This document shows positions 6,219 to 13,502 of a stretch of 14,522 nt of DNA, in pieces. Under the pieces are notes generated by a model. It was not told the DNA's origin and did not search any database. It saw nothing but the letters and a program-made list of their open reading frames with translations. The stretch comes from MGNI01 sp964353875 (lineage in GTDB: Bacteria > Chloroflexota > Anaerolineae > Anaerolineales > E44-bin32): contig CAYGXU010000079.1 in NCBI GenBank assembly GCA_964353875.1, forward strand, positions 1 through 14,522. Reading direction: 5' to 3'. Position 1 is the stretch's first letter. Each line of letters opens with the position of its first letter. The position numbers and the translations under genes are program-made.

Positions 6219-8048
6219 TTAGAAGTTTAACCTGTCCATGAAGATTTTCATAAAGTCCGGATAGGTCGTTAATTCAATGTACTCCACTTGGCCAACCAAC
6301 CCATCCGCTGTTCGGCGAAGTTCTTTGGAGACCAATAAATCCCTCGCCCCTGCTCCAGCAGCATTCCCCACCTGTTGGAATCGTCCCAATGGTATGCCTG
6401 GGAACATCCCTATACGCATGGCACTTTTGATATCGATATAAGTACCAAAAGCGCCAGCCACAATCAGCCCTGCCAAATCGTCCGGCGTCAGCTCCGCTTC
6501 TCTTAAGAGAATATCAATCCCGGCACGAATGGCTCCCTTTGCAAGCTGGATCTCGTTGATGTCGTTACGGGTCACAACAATGTCACGCCCATGCCCAGTT
6601 CCCTGTGCAGGCTGCAAGACAAATTCCTTTTTTCCATCTTGTGTTCGCACATGAGGATGGCCCATCTGAAGAGCGCCGCGTTCGTCGACAACTCCTACTT
6701 CCAGCATCTGAGCAATGGCATCCAGGATGCCAGAACCGCAAATTCCCACTGGTTTACTGCCCCCAATCGTCTGTAGGCGAATCCCCCCCTGGAGGACCTG
6801 CACCCGTTCAATCGCTCCGGGCGCAGCGCGCATGCCATCGCGGATATGCGCCCCTTCGAACGCCGGTCCGGAAGCGCAGGAACAGCTCAACAGACGCCCC
6901 TTTGTCGCTAATGTAATCTCGGTATTGGTCCCGATATCCACCGCCATGAGATTCTGATCCGTTTGCCATAGCCGCGTAGCGATCAGAAGAGCCATGTGAT
7001 CAGCGCCCACGTATCCAGCGATATTCGGGGGCAAGTAAATCCACGTTCCTGGAGCTAAATTGAGCCCTAGGTTTTCCGATCGAATCTCAAGTGAATCGCT
7101 GACAACCGGAACATAGGGCGCCTCTCCCAATTGACGCACAGGCAGCCCACTAAAGAGGTGGTGCATAACCGTATTGCCCACCACGACTGCCTCGACAATT
7201 TGATCACGACACGCGCCAGATTGAGCACAAAGCTCATCTACCAGGATATTCAGAGTCTCTATCAACCTGACTTGAAGCGCCTCACGCCCGCCCTCGTGCT
7301 GGTTGGCATAAGCGATGCGGCTGACGACATCCTCGCCAAAGGCGATTTGCGGGTTCATCGCTCCGCCCTTGGCGATCGTTGCGCCGCTATCCAGATCCAC
7401 AAGATACGCCGCTAGCTTAGTCGTCCCCACATCCACTGCCAGACCGAACAAACGGCTCATTCGCGGCATAACAGCAACCACCTCGGCATCTCGTAAGGCC
7501 AGGCGTACAGACCAATCTTGGGAACGCAAACATTCTGGGAGCATACGAAGCATGGGATATTCCAGAATAATGTCCAAACCACGTTCTTTGAGCGCGTCCT
7601 TCACCCGCGCGTCATCCGAGCGCAAATCATCCAAATTGGGGGGATCGAGATCGACATCAAGGGGGATCACAGCAGGATCAAGCCTTACCTCGGTTTGCTG
7701 GCTTTCGATCTGCAGGCGTTGTGGCGTAGTGAGCGATTCGGAGGGGATGTCCACTTTTACATCGGTCAATGGCATCGCCTGACAGGCCAACCGAAAGCCT
7801 GAGGCGAGCTCCTCTGGTGATAAGCTCTCCCCCTCCACTGACGTCGGCGCCGAAAGCTTTCCTTCCATCAGGCGAATAATACAGCCGTGGCATGATCCCA
7901 CACCTCCGCAAAGCGAAACCAACTCGATCCCGGCGGCGCGAGCCGCGTCGAGCAGCGTCTGACCTGCTTGGATGGCGATCCTACGACCTATCGGCTCGAG
8001 GTCTATAAGAACTTCTTTGTGCAAATTGTCGTTAATCTGAGAAGACAT
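6219..8048 (-). CDS. Ferredoxin/ASKHA reductive activator of corrinoid proteins (RACo-type, DUF4445)
   Basis: A 609-residue cytoplasmic protein. Residues 12-105 form a plant-type [2Fe-2S] ferredoxin domain with ligands C47, C53, C56 (CGGVGSCHGC) and C89. A linker (about 105-198) follows, then an ASKHA ATPase fold with the phosphate-1 motif LAVDVGTTK (203-211), VVVGNTVMHHLFSGLPV, a second MAVDIGTNTE loop, CASGPAFEGAHIRDGMRAAPGAIE, CGSGILDAIAQM and the adenosine-side motif VAGAFGTYID. This order is that of RACo and relatives. They use ATP to drive low-potential electron transfer from the Fe-S cluster and return Co(II) corrinoids to the active Co(I) state in methyltransferase systems. The ATG at 8048 has only a weak GAG upstream. 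A pterin methyltransferase gene lies 187 bases upstream on the same strand. The corrinoid protein it would reactivate is not in the window. Confidence 0.88.
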   Translation of the reverse strand: MSSQINDNLHKEVLIDLEPIGRRIAIQAGQTLLDAARAAGIELVSLCGGVGSCHGCIIRLMEGKLSAPTSVEGESLSPEELASGFRLACQAMPLTDVKVDIPSESLTTPQRLQIESQQTEVRLDPAVIPLDVDLDPPNLDDLRSDDARVKDALKERGLDIILEYPMLRMLPECLRSQDWSVRLALRDAEVVAVMPRMSRLFGLAVDVGTTKLAAYLVDLDSGATIAKGGAMNPQIAFGEDVVSRIAYANQHEGGREALQVRLIETLNILVDELCAQSGACRDQIVEAVVVGNTVMHHLFSGLPVRQLGEAPYVPVVSDSLEIRSENLGLNLAPGTWIYLPPNIAGYVGADHMALLIATRLWQTDQNLMAVDIGTNTEITLATKGRLLSCSCASGPAFEGAHIRDGMRAAPGAIERVQVLQGGIRLQTIGGSKPVGICGSGILDAIAQMLEVGVVDERGALQMGHPHVRTQDGKKEFVLQPAQGTGHGRDIVVTRNDINEIQLAKGAIRAGIDILLREAELTPDDLAGLIVAGAFGTYIDIKSAMRIGMFPGIPLGRFQQVGNAAGAGARDLLVSKELRRTADGLVGQVEYIELTTYPDFMKIFMDRLNF

Positions 8049-8235
8049 CTCGGTGGAATAGCCTCTCCATCAAACGGCGCTTGCCTATGTTCGTTCCAGT
8101 TGCGATCTCATCAAGAGGTATGTTTGTTCTTCAGACTCACCTGACCCTTGCGAAACGGGTGCAAACATGGAACCGATGAGCCTATTGGAATAAGCATCCA
8201 CATACAATTGCAAATTGAAGCAAGCCCCAAGAACT

Positions 8236-9087
8236 TCATTGCGATTGCTGTTGCAGCAATCGATAATAGGCGATGTAGCGCATGGCATAGGGATCACGCC
8301 CGTGCAACAAATCGACCGCTCGGATTGTCATCGTAAGCTTCATGGGATTTGTGATCGCGCAGGTAGCCCCCGCGCCCATGGCCAGCGCCATAAACGCTTG
8401 ATTGATGATCGGTCGCTCGGGCAGACCGAAGGAGACATTACTGGCGCCTAAATTAATATTCGTGCCGAATTCTCGACGGATTCGCTCGATCGTTTGAAGC
8501 GTGACCAGCGCGGCATTACTATCTGCGCCCACTGCCATCACCAACGGATCGAGGACCACATCTTCCGAGGCGATCCCTAATTGGTTGGCGCGTGTGAGAA
8601 TCTTCTCCGCAACAGCAATTCGCTTATCTGGGTCATTGGGAATGCCTTCGTCGTCCATCACCAGCCCAATCACGGCAGCGCCATATTCTTTAACAATCGG
8701 CAGGATCGAGTTCAGCATGGCCTCCTCTCCATTCACCGAATTGACCAACGGCTTTCCTGCTACCACTGCCAGACCAGCAACAAGGGCTTTCGGATTGGCC
8801 GAATCGATGCAGATAGGCACATCGACCGTGGATGCGACGATTTGGATCACTTCGGGAAGCAGGGCGACTTCATCCAGGCCAGGCATGCCCACATTGACAT
8901 CGAGAACATCGGCTCCGGCCTTTACTTGTCTCACAGCCAGATTGCGAATGTAATCAAAATCCCTCCCTTGGAGCGCCTCCCCAAGCTTCTTGTGTCCGGT
9001 TGGATTGATGCATTCTCCAATCACCACGAAGGGGCTTTCGATGTCTATGATGGCTTCCTTGCTGGCGCTCCGTAAGATGGTTTGCAT
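8236..9087 (-). CDS. Methyltetrahydrofolate:corrinoid methyltransferase (MtgA/AcsE-like, pterin-binding)
   Basis: A 283-residue TIM-barrel protein of the pterin-binding (dihydropteroate synthase-like) family. Motifs in order: VVIGECINPTG (21-31), GADVLDVNVGMPGLDE (58-73; D63, N65), ICIDSANPKAL (92-102; D95, N98), KPLVNSVNGEE (112-122), and GASNVSFGLPERPIIN (from 214). N217 of SNVS corresponds by motif to the Asn near N5 of methyltetrahydrofolate in the Moorella enzyme AcsE. The family moves a methyl group between tetrahydrofolate and the cobalt of a corrinoid protein, either in the Wood-Ljungdahl pathway or as the acceptor arm of methylated-amine and betaine demethylation. It is not a folate-synthesis FolP: the SNVSFGLP segment and the neighbouring activator gene favour methyl transfer. 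AGGAG lies 10 bases before the ATG. Downstream on the same strand is the RACo-type gene; upstream, 180 bases away, the HAD gene. Confidence 0.85.
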   Translation of the reverse strand: MQTILRSASKEAIIDIESPFVVIGECINPTGHKKLGEALQGRDFDYIRNLAVRQVKAGADVLDVNVGMPGLDEVALLPEVIQIVASTVDVPICIDSANPKALVAGLAVVAGKPLVNSVNGEEAMLNSILPIVKEYGAAVIGLVMDDEGIPNDPDKRIAVAEKILTRANQLGIASEDVVLDPLVMAVGADSNAALVTLQTIERIRREFGTNINLGASNVSFGLPERPIINQAFMALAMGAGATCAITNPMKLTMTIRAVDLLHGRDPYAMRYIAYYRLLQQQSQ

Positions 9088-9267
9088 AGAAAAAGTTCTC
9101 CTTTTAATCGAATCTAATTAGACTTACATCCTCATTGATGATGCATTATTCCATCCCATCCGAAAGGTCTTCTGGCATTCACCAGGAGACTGTCATTCTC
9201 CAATAATTGTTCCACCAATGCCACACGAATCCATGGGAATTTCTCTTGCTACGATCAAAATCAATAA

Positions 9268-10032
9268 TCAACTGGAGAAATATTCTACCAACTGATCGAC
9301 GAGAAGAACACCGTTATATTTGAGCCCTTCGCCGCCAGCTCTCAATTCCCCTTTTTTTCCATCCGGATCACCCAGACAGGTGACGATGATATCCGCATCG
9401 GACAGGTCTTCCCGTTCGGTATAGAAATTCGTCGTGGCGACAACATGCATCCCCGCTGCCTTGGCGGCCAACACCCCGTTTCTTGAGTCCTCAATGACAA
9501 CGCACTGTTCCGGTTTCAAGCCGGTCTTTTTCAGGGCGAGATGATAAATTGCCGGATCGGGTTTTTTCTTGCTTACAATGTCTCCGGCAAGGACAAAATC
9601 GAAGCGGATGTCTTTGAGGATGTTATAAGCGATCGCCCGAGCCGCCCTTTCGTCGGAGGTTGTACAGACGCCCAGAATCAAGCGCATCTGATTGGCTACT
9701 TTCATCACCCTTTTCACACCCGGGCGCAGAGGTAATTTCCCCCTCTCAATGAGGTTAATGAAAGCCTCGGTCTTATGCTTATGGAGTTTCTTCATTAATT
9801 CATCCTCTTCTTCTGGCTGTACTTCCACCCCGAAACCCTTCGTATGGAGATAGTGGCGCATACGCTCCTTGCCACCGCCAACCTGGAGTAATCTGTGGTA
9901 CTCCTCTACTCCCCATTGGAAATGGTATCCGAAATCTTTGAAGGTTTCATTGAAAGCCACCCGATGACCATCACGCTCCGTATCAATGATCACACCATCT
10001 TGGTCAAAGATGATCGCTTTGATGTTAGCCAT
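9268..10032 (-). CDS. HAD phosphatase, CbbY/beta-phosphoglucomutase-like subfamily
   Basis: A 254-residue cytoplasmic HAD enzyme with a helical C1 cap. Catalytic motifs: I, FDQDGVIIDTE (nucleophile D10, acid/base D12); II, GVCTTSDE (T124/T125); III, KKKPDP (K157); IV, VIEDSRNG (E181, D182). The cap carries GHRVAFNETF (22-31), W40 and GGGKERMRHYL (52-62), a pattern seen in CbbY, which dephosphorylates xylulose-1,5-bisphosphate. A sugar-phosphate or similar small phosphate ester is therefore the likely substrate, but there is no RuBisCO context here. A strong AGGAGG (10041-10046) lies 8 bases before the ATG, and only 19 bases separate it from the aminotransferase stop codon, so the two are one transcript. 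Within the module it may remove the phosphate left after the aldolase and aminotransferase steps. Confidence 0.85.
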   Translation of the reverse strand: MANIKAIIFDQDGVIIDTERDGHRVAFNETFKDFGYHFQWGVEEYHRLLQVGGGKERMRHYLHTKGFGVEVQPEEEDELMKKLHKHKTEAFINLIERGKLPLRPGVKRVMKVANQMRLILGVCTTSDERAARAIAYNILKDIRFDFVLAGDIVSKKKPDPAIYHLALKKTGLKPEQCVVIEDSRNGVLAAKAAGMHVVATTNFYTEREDLSDADIIVTCLGDPDGKKGELRAGGEGLKYNGVLLVDQLVEYFSS

Positions 10033-10051
10033 ATCTCTTCCCTCCTATTGA

Positions 10052-11155
10052 TTACTGTGTAAAAAATTCTCGGATCGCATCGACGGCCAACTTGTTTTCC
10101 TCGGCCGTGCCAATGGTAAGCCGGAACCATCCATCACTGCCATACTTGGCTGCCTCGGGTCGGAAGATAAGCTCCTTGGCAAGGGCAAAATCCACCATCG
10201 CTTTACCTTCCTTCCCTGCCCGCTCGCCATGAAAGAGGATGTAATTTCCATGAGAGTGGAAAACCGTCAGTCCTGGAATATTGCTGAGCGACTCCTCGAT
10301 GAACTTCAGTTGCTCGTTGTTAAAAGCTATCCTCTTTTGCAAACCCTCCGTGTCCTCCAACGCTGCCAGCGCTGCCCACATGGGGATCGTGCCCACATTC
10401 CAGGGAATCAGGGTTCCAGCGATCCGCCCAATAACATCCTTATCCCCGATGGCATATCCAAAGCGTAAACCTGCGAGTCCATAGGCCTTGGAAAGTGTCC
10501 TGGTGATGAGCACATTCGCAGAGGATTTCGTCAATCCAACCTGCGATTTGGACAATCCAGCATATTCTACATAGGCTTCATCAATCACAAAGGGAATCCC
10601 GGTCTGAGCAATTCGAACGAAATCCTCAGTAGCCATGAAATTGCCGCTAGGATTATTGGGGTTGGCGATCACGATGATCTTTGTCTTGGGTGTGATCGCG
10701 GCGATAATCGCATCCGGATCGAAGAGCAACTCTTTATTCTCATAGCGCATCGGTATGGAAACCAGCTTGCCGCCTACGATCTCACATCGCATCTTATAAA
10801 TGCCAAAACAAGGAGTATGTTGAATAACCTCCTCCCCAACGCCTACGAAGCTCCTCCAGATCATGTCAAATACTTCGCTCGAACCATTCCCGATGAGGAC
10901 ATTCTCTGGGCCATCTAATCCATTGATCTCCGCGATCTTCGTTCGGACAATAAGCCCTTGATCCGGATAGCGGTTCGCCATGCGGGCATAGGTATTGATT
11001 GCATCTAGAACCTTGGCCGAGGGTTGATGAGGATTTTCGTTCGACATCATCCGGTGCAGCTCGCGATTCCGCCAGGCAAGCTCTATGTGAGCCGAGATAT
11101 GCATTTTTTGATCTCGCATCCACGGGACAAAGTTCTCTTCCATCTTTTTCTTCAT
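10052..11155 (-). CDS. PLP aminotransferase, histidinol-phosphate aminotransferase (HisC)-like
   Basis: A 367-residue fold-type I aminotransferase, class I/II, of HisC length and layout. Visible elements: NENPHQPS (39-46), NRYPDQG (61-67), GNGSSEVFD (89-97), ANPNNPSG (164-171), DEAYVEY (192-198), the PLP lysine in TLSKAYGLAGLRFGY (K223, R231) and FRLTIGTAEEN near the C terminus. HisC makes histidinol phosphate from imidazole-acetol phosphate, but relatives include CobD (threonine-phosphate decarboxylase in cobamide synthesis) and dihydroxyacetone-phosphate aminotransferases. No other his gene is nearby, so a role tied to the flanking aldolase and phosphatase is at least as likely. The ATG at 11153-11155 is chosen for AGGAGA 7 bases upstream; the longer frame starting at 11236 would overlap the aldolase gene and adds 27 non-family residues. 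The gap to the aldolase is 64 bases and to the HAD gene 19. Confidence 0.85.
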   Translation of the reverse strand: MKKKMEENFVPWMRDQKMHISAHIELAWRNRELHRMMSNENPHQPSAKVLDAINTYARMANRYPDQGLIVRTKIAEINGLDGPENVLIGNGSSEVFDMIWRSFVGVGEEVIQHTPCFGIYKMRCEIVGGKLVSIPMRYENKELLFDPDAIIAAITPKTKIIVIANPNNPSGNFMATEDFVRIAQTGIPFVIDEAYVEYAGLSKSQVGLTKSSANVLITRTLSKAYGLAGLRFGYAIGDKDVIGRIAGTLIPWNVGTIPMWAALAALEDTEGLQKRIAFNNEQLKFIEESLSNIPGLTVFHSHGNYILFHGERAGKEGKAMVDFALAKELIFRPEAAKYGSDGWFRLTIGTAEENKLAVDAIREFFTQ

Positions 11156-11219
11156 AAAGATTCTCCTAGAAAAAATCTGACCACATCCTGCTGATAGGCT
11201 TCCCCTGTTAAATCCTCCC

Positions 11220-12095
11220 TCATGCCTTCCCTGCACAGCCTAACATCCCAATCCAATAGCTGACCTTATCATGGATCGCCTTCTTAACTTCTTTATCGAT
11301 CTTGCCAGGATTATATTCATCCCGGTGTTGACTGATGTATTCATAGGTCGTGTCAATCAGGGTGTGTTTCAGATCGGTGGAGACATTAAACTTCGAACCT
11401 CCAACCTCAATCAGTTTTCGTACGTATTCTTCGGACAACCCTGTCCCGCCATGAACGACCAAAGGTACTCGCACACCCTTGCCATTGATCAACTGGGCAA
11501 TCCTCCCGAGCCGTTCGAAATCAACCTTGGGGTTTTTGGTCTTATAGACCCCGTGAGCTGTACCGATAGCAGGCGCCAGTAGATCCAATCCTGTGCGCTC
11601 CACAAATTCCACTGCCTGCTCCGGATTACACAACAGAGTTTCATTTTCTGCAACCCTAATTTGATCCTCCACACCCGAAACCGTCCCCAATTCACCTTCG
11701 ACCGAAACGCCGCCCAGTCGATGGCAATAATCAACCACCTCCTTGGTCTGACGGACATTCTCCTCAAAGTCCTGTTTCGAGGCGTCGATCATGATATTCG
11801 TGTAACCGGCATCCGCGCATCGCTTGCAATAGTCCACATCTTCGCAGTGATCCAGGTGGAGGGCGATGGGGATCGGCGCAGATTCGGCCAAGGTACGGAA
11901 GATCGCAACCAGGACTTCCCTACCTAAGAATTTTGAAGGCGAAACGGAGGTCTGAATGATCAAGGGCGCCTGATGCTCTACATGTGTCTCAACCACCGAC
12001 TCCATTTGGATTAAGTTGGTGATGTTGAAGGCGCCGACTGCGTATTTACCCTTGGTCGCTTCGATCAAGATATCCTTCGCAGTTTGAATAGACAT
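11220..12095 (-). CDS. Class II (zinc) ketose-bisphosphate aldolase
   Basis: A 291-residue TIM-barrel aldolase of the FbaA/GatY/KbaY/IolJ family. It carries the catalytic and zinc motif HLDHCED (80-86; D82, H83), VEGELGTVSG (132-141; E135), the second zinc histidine in APAIGTAHGVYK (H181), the third in HGGTGL (H215), and the phosphate-binding NVSTD (237-241). The enzyme cleaves or forms ketose bisphosphates using dihydroxyacetone phosphate as donor. Whether the natural substrate is fructose-, tagatose- or another bisphosphate cannot be read from the motifs. AGGAG lies 6 bases before the ATG. It sits 103 bases after the GntR gene and 64 bases before the aminotransferase, so this copy is probably part of a regulated accessory module, not the housekeeping glycolytic enzyme. 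Confidence 0.88.
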   Translation of the reverse strand: MSIQTAKDILIEATKGKYAVGAFNITNLIQMESVVETHVEHQAPLIIQTSVSPSKFLGREVLVAIFRTLAESAPIPIALHLDHCEDVDYCKRCADAGYTNIMIDASKQDFEENVRQTKEVVDYCHRLGGVSVEGELGTVSGVEDQIRVAENETLLCNPEQAVEFVERTGLDLLAPAIGTAHGVYKTKNPKVDFERLGRIAQLINGKGVRVPLVVHGGTGLSEEYVRKLIEVGGSKFNVSTDLKHTLIDTTYEYISQHRDEYNPGKIDKEVKKAIHDKVSYWIGMLGCAGKA

Positions 12096-12198
12096 GGCAA
12101 TCTCCTTTTTTTATCCGCTTATCTGAATAGCGCTTGACTTTTGCAGGCCAATATCATCATGCCAACCATCAAAATAAGCCTTTCATCGATCTCTCATA

Positions 12199-12984
12199 TC
12201 ATCCTTCATCTTCCCTATCGTAATCATCCCCCATCCGACGATCCGGTGTACTTTCCACCTTGAAAAGATAGCGATCGCCCCGATAGAAGGAGTGGAGCAA
12301 TTCCAATGGCTTCTCTTGGGTGTCGAAGGTGATGCTTTCCAGGAACATACACGGGATGGCTTTGCCGATCATAAGCCTTCGTGCGATTTCTGGGGAGGGC
12401 ATCATTGCGCGTAAAGTGCGCACTGAGCGATGTAAATCGGCATCGAAATGCTCCACCAGGATTCTATACATCGAACCCTGGATCTCTTTCTCGAGTAATC
12501 CCTTGAAAACCTGATAATCATAATATTGTTGCTCGAGAACAAAGGGGATTCGATCGGCAATACGCAGACGTTCTATCCGGATGACGCGCTCATTCCTACC
12601 GATCTTCAACTTGGAGGCAATCTCCTCTGAGGCTCTTATCACTTCTTTAGAGAGTTCGCGATCGTCCAACTCAACACCGCTAATCTCAAAATCATCGACG
12701 AAGCTGGTGATCCGATCCAAACGATGCACAGGCACCAAAAGCACCTTGCGCTTGACAAAGGTGCCCATGCCTCGCTGTCGTTCAACCAATCCTTTCTGCA
12801 CCAGGGAAGCGATCGCATGTCGAACCGTGTTGCGGTTCAATCCAAATTGCCTGGCAAGCTGTGTTTCAGAGGGCATCTTCTCGCCCACTCGAAACGTGCT
12901 GTCCGCAATTCTGGCCTCAAGCCAACTGGCCAATTGATGATAGAGAGGGATGGGGCTGAGTTTATCTAACATCTCGTTTATCAT
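12199..12984 (-). CDS. GntR-family regulator, HutC/UTRA type
   Basis: A 261-residue transcription factor. The N-terminal GntR winged helix begins at SPIPLYHQLASWLEARI and includes the recognition segment MPSETQLARQFGLNRNTVRHAIASLVQKGLVERQRGMGTFV. The C-terminal ~165 residues are a UTRA effector domain (IRIERLRIADRIPFVLEQQYY, then FLESITFDTQEKPLELLHSFYRGDRYLFK). UTRA proteins usually bind sugar phosphates or other phosphorylated or amino acid metabolites. A start at TTG 13017 is open in the same frame, but it lies inside the promoter and operator and upstream of the expected transcript start. I therefore prefer ATG 12984; ATG 12972 is possible. Neither has a strong Shine-Dalgarno. It heads the minus-strand run aldolase-aminotransferase-HAD and probably represses it together with itself. 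Confidence 0.88.
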   Translation of the reverse strand: MINEMLDKLSPIPLYHQLASWLEARIADSTFRVGEKMPSETQLARQFGLNRNTVRHAIASLVQKGLVERQRGMGTFVKRKVLLVPVHRLDRITSFVDDFEISGVELDDRELSKEVIRASEEIASKLKIGRNERVIRIERLRIADRIPFVLEQQYYDYQVFKGLLEKEIQGSMYRILVEHFDADLHRSVRTLRAMMPSPEIARRLMIGKAIPCMFLESITFDTQEKPLELLHSFYRGDRYLFKVESTPDRRMGDDYDREDEG

Positions 12985-13005
12985 CGGAACCAAAAGCTTG
13001 TCTAT

Positions 13006-13025
13006 TTGTATATACAATTGTACAA
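13006..13025. promoter_or_regulatory. Stacked palindromic operator for the GntR regulator
   Basis: TTGTATATACAATTGTACAA consists of a perfect 12-base palindrome (13006-13017) followed directly by a perfect 8-base palindrome (13018-13025), with a third, ACAATTGT (13014-13021), centred on the junction. The first contains GTATATAC, matching the GTMTAKAC core known for HutC-type GntR operators. The site covers the -10 box and part of the spacer of the gntR promoter, the position expected for autorepression. Confidence 0.65.
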
Positions 13026-13037
13026 TGCTTTTCTCAA
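13009..13037 (-). promoter_or_regulatory. Promoter of the gntR-aldolase-aminotransferase-HAD operon
   Basis: Read on the minus strand, TTGAGA (13032-13037, 5 of 6) is followed after 17 bases by TATATA (13009-13014, 4 of 6). The predicted start is near 13002, leaving a leader of about 17 bases before ATG 12984. The -10 box lies within the palindromic operator. Confidence 0.55.
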
Positions 13038-13502
13038 AAAACGGAAGTACTTCCTGGATCTGCCTGGAGCACTCCCACGCGAAGATCGGTGGTGGAACCC
13101 GCCCGCTGGGAGAGCGATCGGAGGATATGGGATTAACCCTCGTGAAGCCCTCGCCCTAGGTCTGGGTCTGCTTTAGCTTGATCGCAATTTACCTGCCGAA
13201 CGATCCTATCGCTTTCTTTTTGTGGGCTTTATGAATAGATCAGGACCTCAGCATGAGCAAGGTAGAATAAAGGACGATGTGGGCGATTTCTTGCAGATTC
13301 CCGCCTTCTCATTGCTCATGTATGCTGCAATACAACTTTCGAGCGTTAAATAGAGCGGTAAGATCAGGCTTACAAATAGGAGTTGGGAATAGATCGGATT
13401 AAGGGAATCGATAGCCCTGCGACCGAATTTGTTCCGAGAAAATAGGTAAAATGCTATCCTACCGCTGGATTGAGAGAACGTAGCACAATTGAAGGAGAAT
13501 CA
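13038..13502. other. Divergent intergenic region, no gene recognised
   Basis: About 465 bases between the gntR promoter and the PiT gene. Short frames here give no family-like products and have no ribosome binding site. A PhoU-like DUF47 partner gene, often found directly upstream of bacterial pit, is absent. The PiT promoter should lie near the right end; around 13420-13460 there are A/T-rich blocks such as TAAAAT, but no convincing -35/-10 pair. Confidence 0.5.

Noticed and set aside
7315..7782. 155-codon plus-strand frame within the RACo-type gene
   Set aside because: It is a Ser/Arg-rich shadow of a well-supported minus-strand gene.
9112..9121. Perfect 10-base palindrome TCTAATTAGA upstream of the methyltransferase gene
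   Set aside because: It is short and A/T-rich, with no linked promoter pair or repeated copy. Chance occurrence is likely.
12985..13017. TTG start for the GntR regulator at 13017
   Set aside because: The codon lies inside the palindromic operator and upstream of the predicted transcription start, so it would not be in the mRNA.
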